DNA of 17,619 nt from Flavobacteriales bacterium UBA3364 (lineage in GTDB: Bacteria; Bacteroidota; Bacteroidia; Flavobacteriales_F; PHOS-HE28), in the NCBI GenBank assembly GCA_002360495.1, contig DEQO01000177.1:1-17619 (forward strand), in the 5' to 3' direction. The notes beneath the pieces are model-generated. The model worked only from the letters and a program-made list of their open reading frames with translations, was not told where the DNA came from and did no database searches. Below, in pieces: positions 7,299 through 13,795 of this stretch (the first letter of the stretch is position 1; every line of letters starts with the position of its first letter). The translations under genes and the position numbers were made by a program.

Positions 7299-8255
7299 TC
7301 AGAACTGATGGCGCCACTTGCGCTTGAGCACCGTTTCCACCAGGAAGGACGCTCGGTTCACGGTGAAGTACGGCGTGAGCTGTGCACCGAAACCACGGAA
7401 GAAGCGTTCGATCTCCGGGATCATGGAGCCTTCAAGATCGAACTGCGGAACACACCGCTGCGCAGCTTCGGCGATGCAGCGATCCACCGTCATGGCACCT
7501 GCCCCCGCATGGCCTCCTGACTTCACATGACCGCCGAGCAGGTAGTAGGCGCGATGACCATCCGTCGCACAGAACGCACCAGCGATCGGGGTCCCGTTCA
7601 GTTCGGTCAGGAAGGCGTAGCCCTGGCCTCCGTCAAGAAAAGCCTGGAGAATGCGATCCACCTTGGCACGATCCAATGCCTTTCCCTTGCGGTCGAAGGT
7701 GGCTTGGATCAACGGCAATACTTCGGCACGGGTCGCGGGCCGAACGGTAACACCATCCGCTTCCGCTTTGCGGATCGCATTGCGGGTCTCGGTCGCATAG
7801 TCCTGGCGCAGGGCCGCGATACCCGGTGCCAGATCGATGCGGTAGGTGTACGACGGCACTACTTTGCAGCCAGCCCAGATATAGGGCTGCATATCCAATA
7901 CCTCAGGTGGGAAAGCCACGGTGACCACACCAGGCAGGCCGTTCAGGAAGGATGCAATGGCGGCATGCACCTTCTTGCCCTCCCCGATCCGCTTGGCCGG
8001 GTTCTTCGCCCGCGCGGTAGCGATGAAGCCGCAATTCTGGTTGAATGGTGGATGGCTCCACAGGGTGAGGCCGCTGCGTTTCGATCGCATCAGTTGGAAG
8101 CCTGCCAGAACACCGCCCTTTTCATCCACCACACCGAAGCGTTGCAACTCTGGACCCTGCACCGATCGCCAACCTGGAAATTGCATCAAGCCGGCATCGG
8201 GCGATGCCGCTGCCAGCGCAGCCCAAGCCTCATCGGTGATCGGTATAACGTTCAT
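7299..8255 (-). CDS. FemAB/GNAT-type acyltransferase (Acetyltransf_6-like)
   Basis: A 318-residue soluble protein with two GNAT-like halves. The first half includes LMQFPGWRSVQG and SHPPFNQNCGF. The second has YATETRNAIRKAEADGVTVR (about 153-172), LTELNGTPIAGAFCATDG, AYYLLGG and QFDLEGSMIPEIERFFRGFG. The latter block is characteristic of the CelD/BcsL-FemAB acyltransferase superfamily (GNAT fold), found often in polysaccharide clusters in Bacteroidota. Such enzymes attach amino acids or acyl groups to cell-envelope sugars. The substrate here is unknown; a modification of an amino sugar in the repeat unit fits the context. Its ATG shares a base with the upstream stop (TGATG), which suggests translational coupling. 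Confidence 0.8.
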   Translation of the reverse strand: MNVIPITDEAWAALAAASPDAGLMQFPGWRSVQGPELQRFGVVDEKGGVLAGFQLMRSKRSGLTLWSHPPFNQNCGFIATARAKNPAKRIGEGKKVHAAIASFLNGLPGVVTVAFPPEVLDMQPYIWAGCKVVPSYTYRIDLAPGIAALRQDYATETRNAIRKAEADGVTVRPATRAEVLPLIQATFDRKGKALDRAKVDRILQAFLDGGQGYAFLTELNGTPIAGAFCATDGHRAYYLLGGHVKSGGHAGAGAMTVDRCIAEAAQRCVPQFDLEGSMIPEIERFFRGFGAQLTPYFTVNRASFLVETVLKRKWRHQF

Positions 8256-9373
8256 CAGCGCTCTGCCAATTGCCGGTAAAGGTCGATGAGAACGTGTTGT
8301 TCCGCTTCCCAGGAGTACCGGTCCAGCACTTCCTTGCGAGCCGCCTGCCCCATGCGTTCGCGTTCCTCGGGGTCATCGCGCAACGCGGTGATGGCTTGGG
8401 CTATGGCCTCCACATCCTGTGCGGAAGCGAAGCGTGCCGAGGCGGAAAAGGTCTGCTGCCAGAACGGAAAATCGCTCATGAGCATTGGCTTCCGGCATGC
8501 CATGTATTCGAACGCCTTGATGGGCAGGCTGAGCATGTAGTTGTGCAAGGGATAGAGCAGGCACACGCCCACATGCGCCGATCGGATGTGATCGTAAACC
8601 GCATCCATGCGCACCTGGCCCAGGTCTTCCACGCGCTCCCATCCGGGTGTGGCCGTACAATCGGCCCGGAACGCCTCATCGCTCCATGGTCCCAATAGCT
8701 TCAACCGGACCCCGGAAACCTTGGGCAGGGCGCTGATCAGCTCCTTGATCCCGCGCACGCGGGATAAGCCGCCCACATAGATCAGTGTGAGTTCATCCGG
8801 TAATGGCAACGGCGTGCGGACCCGATCGATCAGTTCGATCACCGGCAAGTTGCGCACCACATGGACCTTGTTCGCCTGTCGTGGCATCGCCACCTGCAAC
8901 TCGGAACGCATCTGCTCCACCACCACAAGAACGGCATCAACGCGCTTCACCACAGTGTCCTCAAGCCAGGCATAGCATCGTGAACCAAGTTCCCTCAGCC
9001 AACGTGGGCCGAGCCAGGTCTTGGTCAGGATATGCGCACGCATGGATTCGTGCATATCGTACACCACGCGGTTGTTCCTCCCCTTCAGCAGCCACGCCAC
9101 CCATAACAGTTCCGGATCATGGATCTGGTAGATATCGGCACGTTGGGCCTTCGCCGTGCGATAGGCCCGCCATGCCCCAATGGTGGCCCGCAACAAGCGT
9201 GACGCAGGAACTTCAACGGGAATGATCCGCACCCCATCCTCGGATGCGGTACGCTCGATCGGCGCCACGAGCGCGGTATCGAATCCAGCCGCTGCCAGCG
9301 AACGGCACTGCTTGAAGAAGATGCGATCGTCGTACGGACCGTGGACGGTGGTGATGTGGCAAACGCGCGTCAT
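8255..9373 (-). CDS. Glycosyltransferase family 4 (GT-B type)
   Basis: A 372-residue GT-B glycosyltransferase expected to extend the lipid-linked glycan on the cytoplasmic face. The N-terminal half begins MTRVCHITTVHGPYDDRIFF, and the motif HGPYDDRIFFKQC is frequent in GT4 enzymes of surface polysaccharide loci. It continues with YQIHDPELLWVAWLLK and VVYDMHESMRA. The C-terminal donor-binding half has LIYVGGLSRVRGIKELI, LLGPWSDEAF and SLPIKAFEYMACRKPMLMSD, the last carrying the conserved Glu of the GT4 nucleotide-sugar site. It overlaps the upstream polymerase gene by 4 bp (ATGA) and the downstream acyltransferase gene by 1 bp. It differs clearly from the other glycosyltransferase in the operon, so the two probably form different linkages. 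Confidence 0.92.
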   Translation of the reverse strand: MTRVCHITTVHGPYDDRIFFKQCRSLAAAGFDTALVAPIERTASEDGVRIIPVEVPASRLLRATIGAWRAYRTAKAQRADIYQIHDPELLWVAWLLKGRNNRVVYDMHESMRAHILTKTWLGPRWLRELGSRCYAWLEDTVVKRVDAVLVVVEQMRSELQVAMPRQANKVHVVRNLPVIELIDRVRTPLPLPDELTLIYVGGLSRVRGIKELISALPKVSGVRLKLLGPWSDEAFRADCTATPGWERVEDLGQVRMDAVYDHIRSAHVGVCLLYPLHNYMLSLPIKAFEYMACRKPMLMSDFPFWQQTFSASARFASAQDVEAIAQAITALRDDPEERERMGQAARKEVLDRYSWEAEQHVLIDLYRQLAER

Positions 9374-10566
9374 GCCGCCGGTTCGTGGTCAGGTCGAAGA
9401 AGCATGAACAATATCAAGGTAAGCGCCCAACCGTGGGTCAGCAGCACGGTGGGCAGCGCACCACCGCAAAGGCAAAGCAGGGGAAAAACGTTCAGCACCA
9501 GCGCCCATTTCCAGCGTGGGCCGAAGCAGACGTAGGCCAATACAAGCATAAGTCCGATGATGATGCCGGAGCCGAACAATCCGTAACGACCGAAGTTCGC
9601 ATATCCGTACATGAACGACGCCGTGCCCATCGTACCGGGCACTTGCTTCGCAGCCATCTCAGGATATTCCAAGGCATACACGTGTTCCGAGAGGTCCTGG
9701 AAGGGCATGCCCAATACGAGGGCCAATGGACGGACCGCAGCGCCCTTCGTGAAGGGGATGTCCGTTGGGATATGCTGGAACCAAGCTGCCACCGTATGGC
9801 CCGGCATCAACAGTATGCGTTCCCCCACGCCGAGAACGGCATCTCCTACCAATCCGTGCTCACGAACGCCTTCATCCTCTGCGATCGGCGAGGCATGTTC
9901 AGCTGATGGCGCCGTATCGACCGTCCTGAACTTCTGCGGATTCGCCGCCCACGAAAGACCCACGGTAAGGAGCACGAACAAAGTGGTCAACACCGCGAAT
10001 GATGACCACCGGCGCTGGGTCAGGAAAGCGATCCAAAGAGGGATGAAAAGCGTGATCACGAAGCTCTTCGCCAATAAGGACATCGCGAATGAACCCGCCG
10101 TGACGGCCAACGACCAAAAAAGCGTACGGTGCCCGGACCAGGCGAGTATGAGCGCCACGGGGGCAAGCGCCTTGATCTGCAAATGGCCGAGGTAGTTGAG
10201 CCAAACGGGTACGCCCGCGCCCGCCTCGTTACGGATACTGACGATGAGCAGATCATCCGTCTCATGCAAGGCCGTCCACAGCGGCACACTGCCAAGTACG
10301 GCCCAATAGACCACCATGAGCACGACCTGTAACACCAGGATCGCCCGGATGAAGTTCGGAATGGAAAGGCGCGGCCAATGGGCCCATGGCAGCGTTTCCG
10401 GAACGACCCTGATCGCGATCGCATAGGTCGATACCAAGGTGATCACATAGATGCCGACATCAAGTAGGAAGATTGTTCCAGTGCGTTCGATCAAACCCAC
10501 CATCAGGATGGCGAGCATGAGGCCATGCACCAGCAGCAGTAGATAACGGGTCGGCATCCTCATCAT
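9370..10566 (-). CDS. Wzy-like oligosaccharide repeat-unit polymerase (putative)
   Basis: A 398-residue multi-spanning membrane protein with about ten hydrophobic segments. A long soluble loop (about residues 210-310) contains TVDTAPSAEHASPIAEDEG and VYALEYPEMAAKQVPGTMGT. The segment ASFMYGYANFGRYGLFGSG followed by a hydrophobic helix is the feature I recognise from oligosaccharide repeat-unit polymerases, and the place in the operon directly after the flippase supports it. Wzy proteins join lipid-linked repeat units in the periplasm. Sequence conservation in this group is poor, so the call rests on topology, that segment and context. The start is a double ATG (10566 and 10563), the first overlapping the flippase stop as ATGA. 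Confidence 0.72.
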   Translation of the reverse strand: MMRMPTRYLLLLVHGLMLAILMVGLIERTGTIFLLDVGIYVITLVSTYAIAIRVVPETLPWAHWPRLSIPNFIRAILVLQVVLMVVYWAVLGSVPLWTALHETDDLLIVSIRNEAGAGVPVWLNYLGHLQIKALAPVALILAWSGHRTLFWSLAVTAGSFAMSLLAKSFVITLFIPLWIAFLTQRRWSSFAVLTTLFVLLTVGLSWAANPQKFRTVDTAPSAEHASPIAEDEGVREHGLVGDAVLGVGERILLMPGHTVAAWFQHIPTDIPFTKGAAVRPLALVLGMPFQDLSEHVYALEYPEMAAKQVPGTMGTASFMYGYANFGRYGLFGSGIIIGLMLVLAYVCFGPRWKWALVLNVFPLLCLCGGALPTVLLTHGWALTLILFMLLRPDHEPAA

Positions 10567-11837
10567 GCCCTCACTGTACTCAGGTTCCTGTCATAACGCG
10601 CCACATGGTACCAGACCAGGGCGGCGTAGGCTCCATAGGCCACCACTTCCACGGCGCTGAGAAGGGCCATGAAGTGCATAGGGTCCCAGTCCCTGAAGAA
10701 CGGAACAACGGCGAGCATGGCGGCGAAGATCAGCGGAAAGATCATGAACGCCTTCACCTTGCCCATCGCCAGCAACTGCATGCCCAACGGTCCGGCGACC
10801 AGCTGCGCACCGTAGCCCCAGACCAGTATGGTCGCAGCTTTCCCGGCCCCACGCCAGGCCTCACCGAAAAGGACGGCGAACATGGACTCACCTGCGGCTG
10901 TCATCAGCAGCGCTCCAACAAGTGCGATGGCGGACAATGACAGTACCACCCGACGAAGGTCAGCGAGCACTGGACGGCCATCGCGCACGGCCGAAGCGGT
11001 GCGCTCGAACAGGACCTGGCCCAAAGCAGCGCTGATCATCCCGATCGGGACAAGGAGATACTGCCGCGCGAAGTTGTGCTCACCCGCGATTTGCGGTGCG
11101 TAGAACATGCTCATGTACATCACCGCCGCGCCCGATGCCAGGGCATTGAGCAATGCGGGCCATGCATTGTGCAACGGGAACTCGCGGTATCGGCGCAACA
11201 TCGCAACGGAGCGTGTCCGATCCCAAGCCCCAGGCACAGGAGCAACGCGGTTCACGACCAACCATGAGCCAAGCGCGAAAAGGAACCATCCGAACAGGTA
11301 GCTGAGCACCAATCCACCGGAAGCCCCCATTGCACCCATGCCGAGCGCGAGCCCCGTAATACTCACGGCTTGCAACACCTTTACTTGTGCAATGGACTTG
11401 AAGGCGCGTGCCCGCAATAGCCACTGCTGCCAGAAGGCTTGAAGACCGGCAAAGACGGCAAGCATCGCAAGCACGATGAGCACACCGCCGGTACGCTGCA
11501 AACCGAAACGGCTCTCCAAGGGTCCGTGCAAGGTTTCCAGCCCGATGCACAGGACGATGCCCATCAGAACGGAAAGCACAAGTCCACCGCGCAACAGATC
11601 AGCGGCATCCTTGCGGTCGACCGGTTGGACGATCGCCAGCTCATAGCGTCCGGTAACGACCACATTCAGCACGTTGAAGACGGCCAGCATGGCACCGAAA
11701 AGAGTGAATTGCGGCGCATCATAGAGCCTTGCGATCCACGGGGCGGCGAGGAAGGGGATCGCCTGGGCCAGCACAGTACCCGTGAAGAGGGTCGCCAACG
11801 AGCTGATGAACGAGGGCTGGGTGCTTCCCACTGGCAT
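10563..11837 (-). CDS. Wzx-type oligosaccharide flippase (polysaccharide transporter family)
   Basis: A 424-residue membrane protein with about twelve hydrophobic segments, of the MOP/PST flippase group, which turns undecaprenyl-linked repeat units from the cytoplasmic to the periplasmic face. Recognisable parts are FISSLATLFTGTVLAQAIPF with the following ARLYDAPQFTLFGAM at the N-terminus, GRYELAIVQP (about 65-75), a basic RRYREFPLHNAWPALLNAL block mid-protein, and AGEHNFARQYLLVPIGMISAALGQV. I chose the ATG at 11837 (MPVGSTQPSF) because homology begins just after it. A further ATG at 11921 would add 28 residues of low-complexity, probably non-coding sequence. It is the first gene of the nine-gene glycan operon and faces the nfeD-like gene divergently. 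Confidence 0.88.
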   Translation of the reverse strand: MPVGSTQPSFISSLATLFTGTVLAQAIPFLAAPWIARLYDAPQFTLFGAMLAVFNVLNVVVTGRYELAIVQPVDRKDAADLLRGGLVLSVLMGIVLCIGLETLHGPLESRFGLQRTGGVLIVLAMLAVFAGLQAFWQQWLLRARAFKSIAQVKVLQAVSITGLALGMGAMGASGGLVLSYLFGWFLFALGSWLVVNRVAPVPGAWDRTRSVAMLRRYREFPLHNAWPALLNALASGAAVMYMSMFYAPQIAGEHNFARQYLLVPIGMISAALGQVLFERTASAVRDGRPVLADLRRVVLSLSAIALVGALLMTAAGESMFAVLFGEAWRGAGKAATILVWGYGAQLVAGPLGMQLLAMGKVKAFMIFPLIFAAMLAVVPFFRDWDPMHFMALLSAVEVVAYGAYAALVWYHVARYDRNLSTVRA

Positions 11838-12001
11838 GGTGACGGTCCGCAAAGTAACGTCGCCCACCTTGGGCGGCTGCTCGCTCAACCGCCTGACCGG
11901 TTGGGCCGGACCCGCCGTCATCCGCTCCTCCTGCCCGTCCGCCGCTCATCCGGATATCGACCGAAGGCGCTGGACGGTTCCTCTATCTTCAGCCCATCGA
12001 A
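11838..12001. promoter_or_regulatory. Divergent promoter region between glycan operon and NfeD-like gene
   Basis: This 164-bp spacer must carry the promoter for the whole nine-gene glycan operon (minus) and one for the NfeD/SPFH pair (plus). On the plus strand TATCTTCA at 11984-11991 resembles the TAnnTTTG -7 octamer and ends 10 bases before the ATG at 12002. On the minus strand TACTTTGC (11856-11849) ends 11 bases before the ATG at 11837. No convincing -33 TTTG is found at the right distance for either, so the assignment is tentative. If the flippase starts at 11921, the spacer shrinks to 80 bp and the minus-strand octamer falls inside the gene. Confidence 0.3.
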
Positions 12002-12460
12002 ATGGAACACATGGACTTTTTCCAATGGCATTGGTGGGCGGGTCTTGCGATCGTCCTGTTCATCGCGGAGATCTTCGTACCGGGCTTCTTCCTCGTTTGC
12101 TTGGGTATCGGTTGCGTGGGCGGCAGCCTCCTGGCTGCTGCGGGCTTCGGGGCCGGGCCTCAACTGATCGCCTTCTCGGCCTTCTCGTTGGTGGCATTCT
12201 TCACCATTCGACCGGTGCTGATGAAACGCATGTTCAAGGACACCGAGGTCCGCACCAACATGGACGCCCTGATCGGACAGATCGGCAAGGTCACCCAGGA
12301 ATTCGAACCCGGACTACGACTGGGTCGTGTGGCCGTGGGAGGTGATGACTGGCGTGCAGAATGCACCACGGACCATCCGCTTCGGATGGGCGACCTCGTC
12401 AAGATCATCCGCGTTGACAGCAATACCGTGATCGTAAAACCCCACAACAACCACCATTAA
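12002..12460 (+). CDS. Short NfeD-like membrane protein
   Basis: A 152-residue protein with two to three hydrophobic segments between about residues 9 and 70 (WWAGLAIVLFIAEIFVPGFF onward). A soluble C-terminal domain of about 65 residues (LIGQIGKVTQEFEPGLRLGRVAVGGDDW ... GDLVKIIRVDSNTVIVKP, given here in parts) has the pattern of the NfeD OB-fold. It is the short NfeD form without the N-terminal serine-protease domain. The family is thought to work with stomatin-like proteins in membrane microdomains or membrane quality control, and the stomatin-like gene follows 26 bp downstream. The ATG at 12011 (MDFFQWHW) is an alternative start. Confidence 0.88.
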   Translation: MEHMDFFQWHWWAGLAIVLFIAEIFVPGFFLVCLGIGCVGGSLLAAAGFGAGPQLIAFSAFSLVAFFTIRPVLMKRMFKDTEVRTNMDALIGQIGKVTQEFEPGLRLGRVAVGGDDWRAECTTDHPLRMGDLVKIIRVDSNTVIVKPHNNHH

Positions 12461-12486
12461 CCCTTCGCCAGGACCGGCGCTCCATC

Positions 12487-13479
12487 ATGTCCCCCGGATT
12501 GATCATACCCCTCCTCCTTGCCATATTCGTCATCTTCCTCGTCGCCAAGGGTGTTCGCATCATTCAGCAGAGCGAAGCCATGGTCATCGAGCGCTTCGGT
12601 AAGTACCGAACCACGCTGGTGGCTGGCTTCAACATCATCATCCCGGTCTTCGACAAGCCGCGCGAGATCATCTTCCGCTTCACGCGCGACCTGCCCGATG
12701 GCAACAAGTACGTACAGTTCGTGAAGAAGGAGCGCATCGACCTGCGGGAGACCGTGTATGACTTCCCGCGCCAGAACGTGATCACCAAGGACAACGTGAT
12801 GACCGAGATCAACGCGTTGCTCTACTTCCAGATCATGGACCCGGTGAAAGCGATGTACGAGATCGAGAACCTGCCGCTGGCCATCGAGAAACTCACGCAG
12901 ACCACCCTTCGGAACGTGATCGGTGAATTGGACCTGGACGAGTGCCTTACCAGTCGCGATACCATCAACATGAAGCTGCGCACCATCCTCGATGAGGCCA
13001 GCAACAAGTGGGGCGTGAAGGTGAACCGGGTGGAACTGCAGGACATCAACCCGCCACGCGACATTCGCGAAGCCATGGAGAAGCAGATGCGTGCCGAACG
13101 TGATCGCCGCGCCCAGATCATCGATGCCGAGGGGAGCAAGCGGGCTGCCGTGCTCAACGCCGAGGGTATCCAGCAATCGCAGATCACCACGGCCGAGGGA
13201 CAGAAGCAAAGCCAGATCCTGGAGGCCGAAGGGGATGCCCAGAGCCGCATCCGGCGCGCGCAGGGTGAGGCCGAGGCCATCCGTCTGGTGACCGACGCCA
13301 TCAAGGGCTCCAATGCGGACCCAACGAACTACCTCATCGCCATGAAGTACCTGGAAACGCTGAAGGAGATGACCAGCGGCCAGAATAACAAGGTGATCTA
13401 CATGCCCTACGAGGCCACCGGTGTGCTCAGCAGCGTAGGCGGCATCAAGGAGATGCTCGAGGCGAACAAGAAAGCCTGA
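12487..13479 (+). CDS. SPFH/band 7 (stomatin/slipin-like) membrane protein
   Basis: A 330-residue protein. An N-terminal hydrophobic anchor (residues ~4-21, LIIPLLLAIFVIFLVAKGV) is followed by a band 7 domain (VRIIQQSEAMVIERFGKYRT, ETVYDFPRQNVITKDNV, QTTLRNVIGELDLDECLTSR, GVKVNRVELQDINPP). A long Ala/Glu/Gln-rich coiled-coil follows, ending near residue 275. SPFH proteins form large ring oligomers that organise membrane patches and partner with proteases or NfeD proteins. The sequence is closest to the QmcA/slipin type. Its ATG lies 26 bp after the NfeD-like stop, so the two are very likely cotranscribed. A strong hairpin terminator begins 18 bp after the stop. No odd features are seen in the catalytic-free core; function in this species is inferred from the family. 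Confidence 0.94.
   Translation: MSPGLIIPLLLAIFVIFLVAKGVRIIQQSEAMVIERFGKYRTTLVAGFNIIIPVFDKPREIIFRFTRDLPDGNKYVQFVKKERIDLRETVYDFPRQNVITKDNVMTEINALLYFQIMDPVKAMYEIENLPLAIEKLTQTTLRNVIGELDLDECLTSRDTINMKLRTILDEASNKWGVKVNRVELQDINPPRDIREAMEKQMRAERDRRAQIIDAEGSKRAAVLNAEGIQQSQITTAEGQKQSQILEAEGDAQSRIRRAQGEAEAIRLVTDAIKGSNADPTNYLIAMKYLETLKEMTSGQNNKVIYMPYEATGVLSSVGGIKEMLEANKKA
13126..13290 (+). repeat. Five 33-bp (11-residue) coiled-coil repeats inside the SPFH gene
   Basis: Within the SPFH coiled coil, Ala-Glu-Gly (Ala-Gln-Gly in the last) recurs exactly every 11 residues five times: AEGSKRAAVLN, AEGIQQSQITT, AEGQKQSQILE, AEGDAQSRIRR, AQGEAEAIRLV. This is a hendecad pattern, known from stomatin-family coiled coils, and fits a slightly right-handed helix bundle in the oligomeric ring. 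The DNA copies have diverged, so it is a protein-level repeat. Confidence 0.8.
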
Positions 13480-13497
13480 TCTGGCAGATCGCAGTAA

Positions 13498-13532
13498 AAA
13501 AGCCCCGCCGGTCCTGGATCGGCGGGGCTTTT
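13498..13532 (+). terminator. Rho-independent terminator after the NfeD/SPFH pair
   Basis: A perfect 13-bp stem (AAAAGCCCCGCCG at 13498-13510 with CGGCGGGGCTTTT at 13520-13532) closes a 9-base loop. It begins 18 bp after the SPFH stop, with the run of T in the 3' arm and a matching run of A in the 5' arm. No gene enters from the right, so it acts for the plus strand. Confidence 0.93.
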
Positions 13533-13589
13533 GCTTGGACGCGAACGACATGATCGACCACGTCTGGCAACCTTCTACTGTTTTCCACG

Positions 13590-13597
13590 TATCTTTG
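13590..13597 (+). promoter_or_regulatory. Candidate -7 promoter element for the DEAD-box helicase gene
   Basis: TATCTTTG is an exact match to the Bacteroidota TAnnTTTG -7 element and lies in the gene-free stretch after the terminator. No clear -33 TTTG is seen about 19-21 bases upstream. If used, transcription would start near 13600-13605 and leave an untranslated leader of roughly 190 bases before the helicase ATG. The rest of the stretch 13533-13795 holds no gene I can support. Confidence 0.5.
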
Positions 13598-13773
13598 CCC
13601 CGTCAGCCGTTTGGTTGACAAGCCCCAAGCGCCCAGCTTTCGCTCTTAGCAACTGTCCAGGCGCAATCCCCAGCGGGATCCATTGCACGCCGGACACGAT
13701 CACCGGGGCTTCCACAACAACACTTGAAAAGGTGTGTTCAGGGACAATGGCCTGAACGTGCCGCACACAACCC

Positions 13774-13793
13774 GCGCAGGGGTATTCCTGCGC
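13774..13793 (+). other. GC-rich hairpin directly before the helicase start codon
   Basis: GCGCAGG (13774-13780) and CCTGCGC (13787-13793) form a perfect 7-bp stem around the 6-base loop GGTATT. The stem ends two bases before the ATG at 13796 and eight bases before the in-frame ATG at 13802. In an mRNA it would cover the ribosome landing site. It lies in the inferred leader, so a role in controlling helicase translation is possible but unproven. Confidence 0.5.
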
Positions 13794-13795
13794 AC

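Noticed and set aside
6504..7520. 338-codon plus-strand frame across the deacetylase-like and acyltransferase genes
   Set aside because: It spans two real minus-strand genes and their junction and has no domain pattern.
12457..13551. 364-codon open frame opposite the SPFH gene
   Set aside because: It overlaps the terminator hairpin, has no recognisable domain, and mirrors a clear SPFH gene.
13615..13650. TTGACA at 13615-13620 as a sigma70-like -35 box for the helicase gene
   Set aside because: No -10-like or TAnnTTTG-like element lies at a suitable distance downstream; TATCTTTG at 13590 is the better candidate.
13717..13739. Imperfect AACAC/GTGTT hairpin in the helicase leader
   Set aside because: Only five base pairs with a ten-base loop, which is weak and expected by chance at this length.
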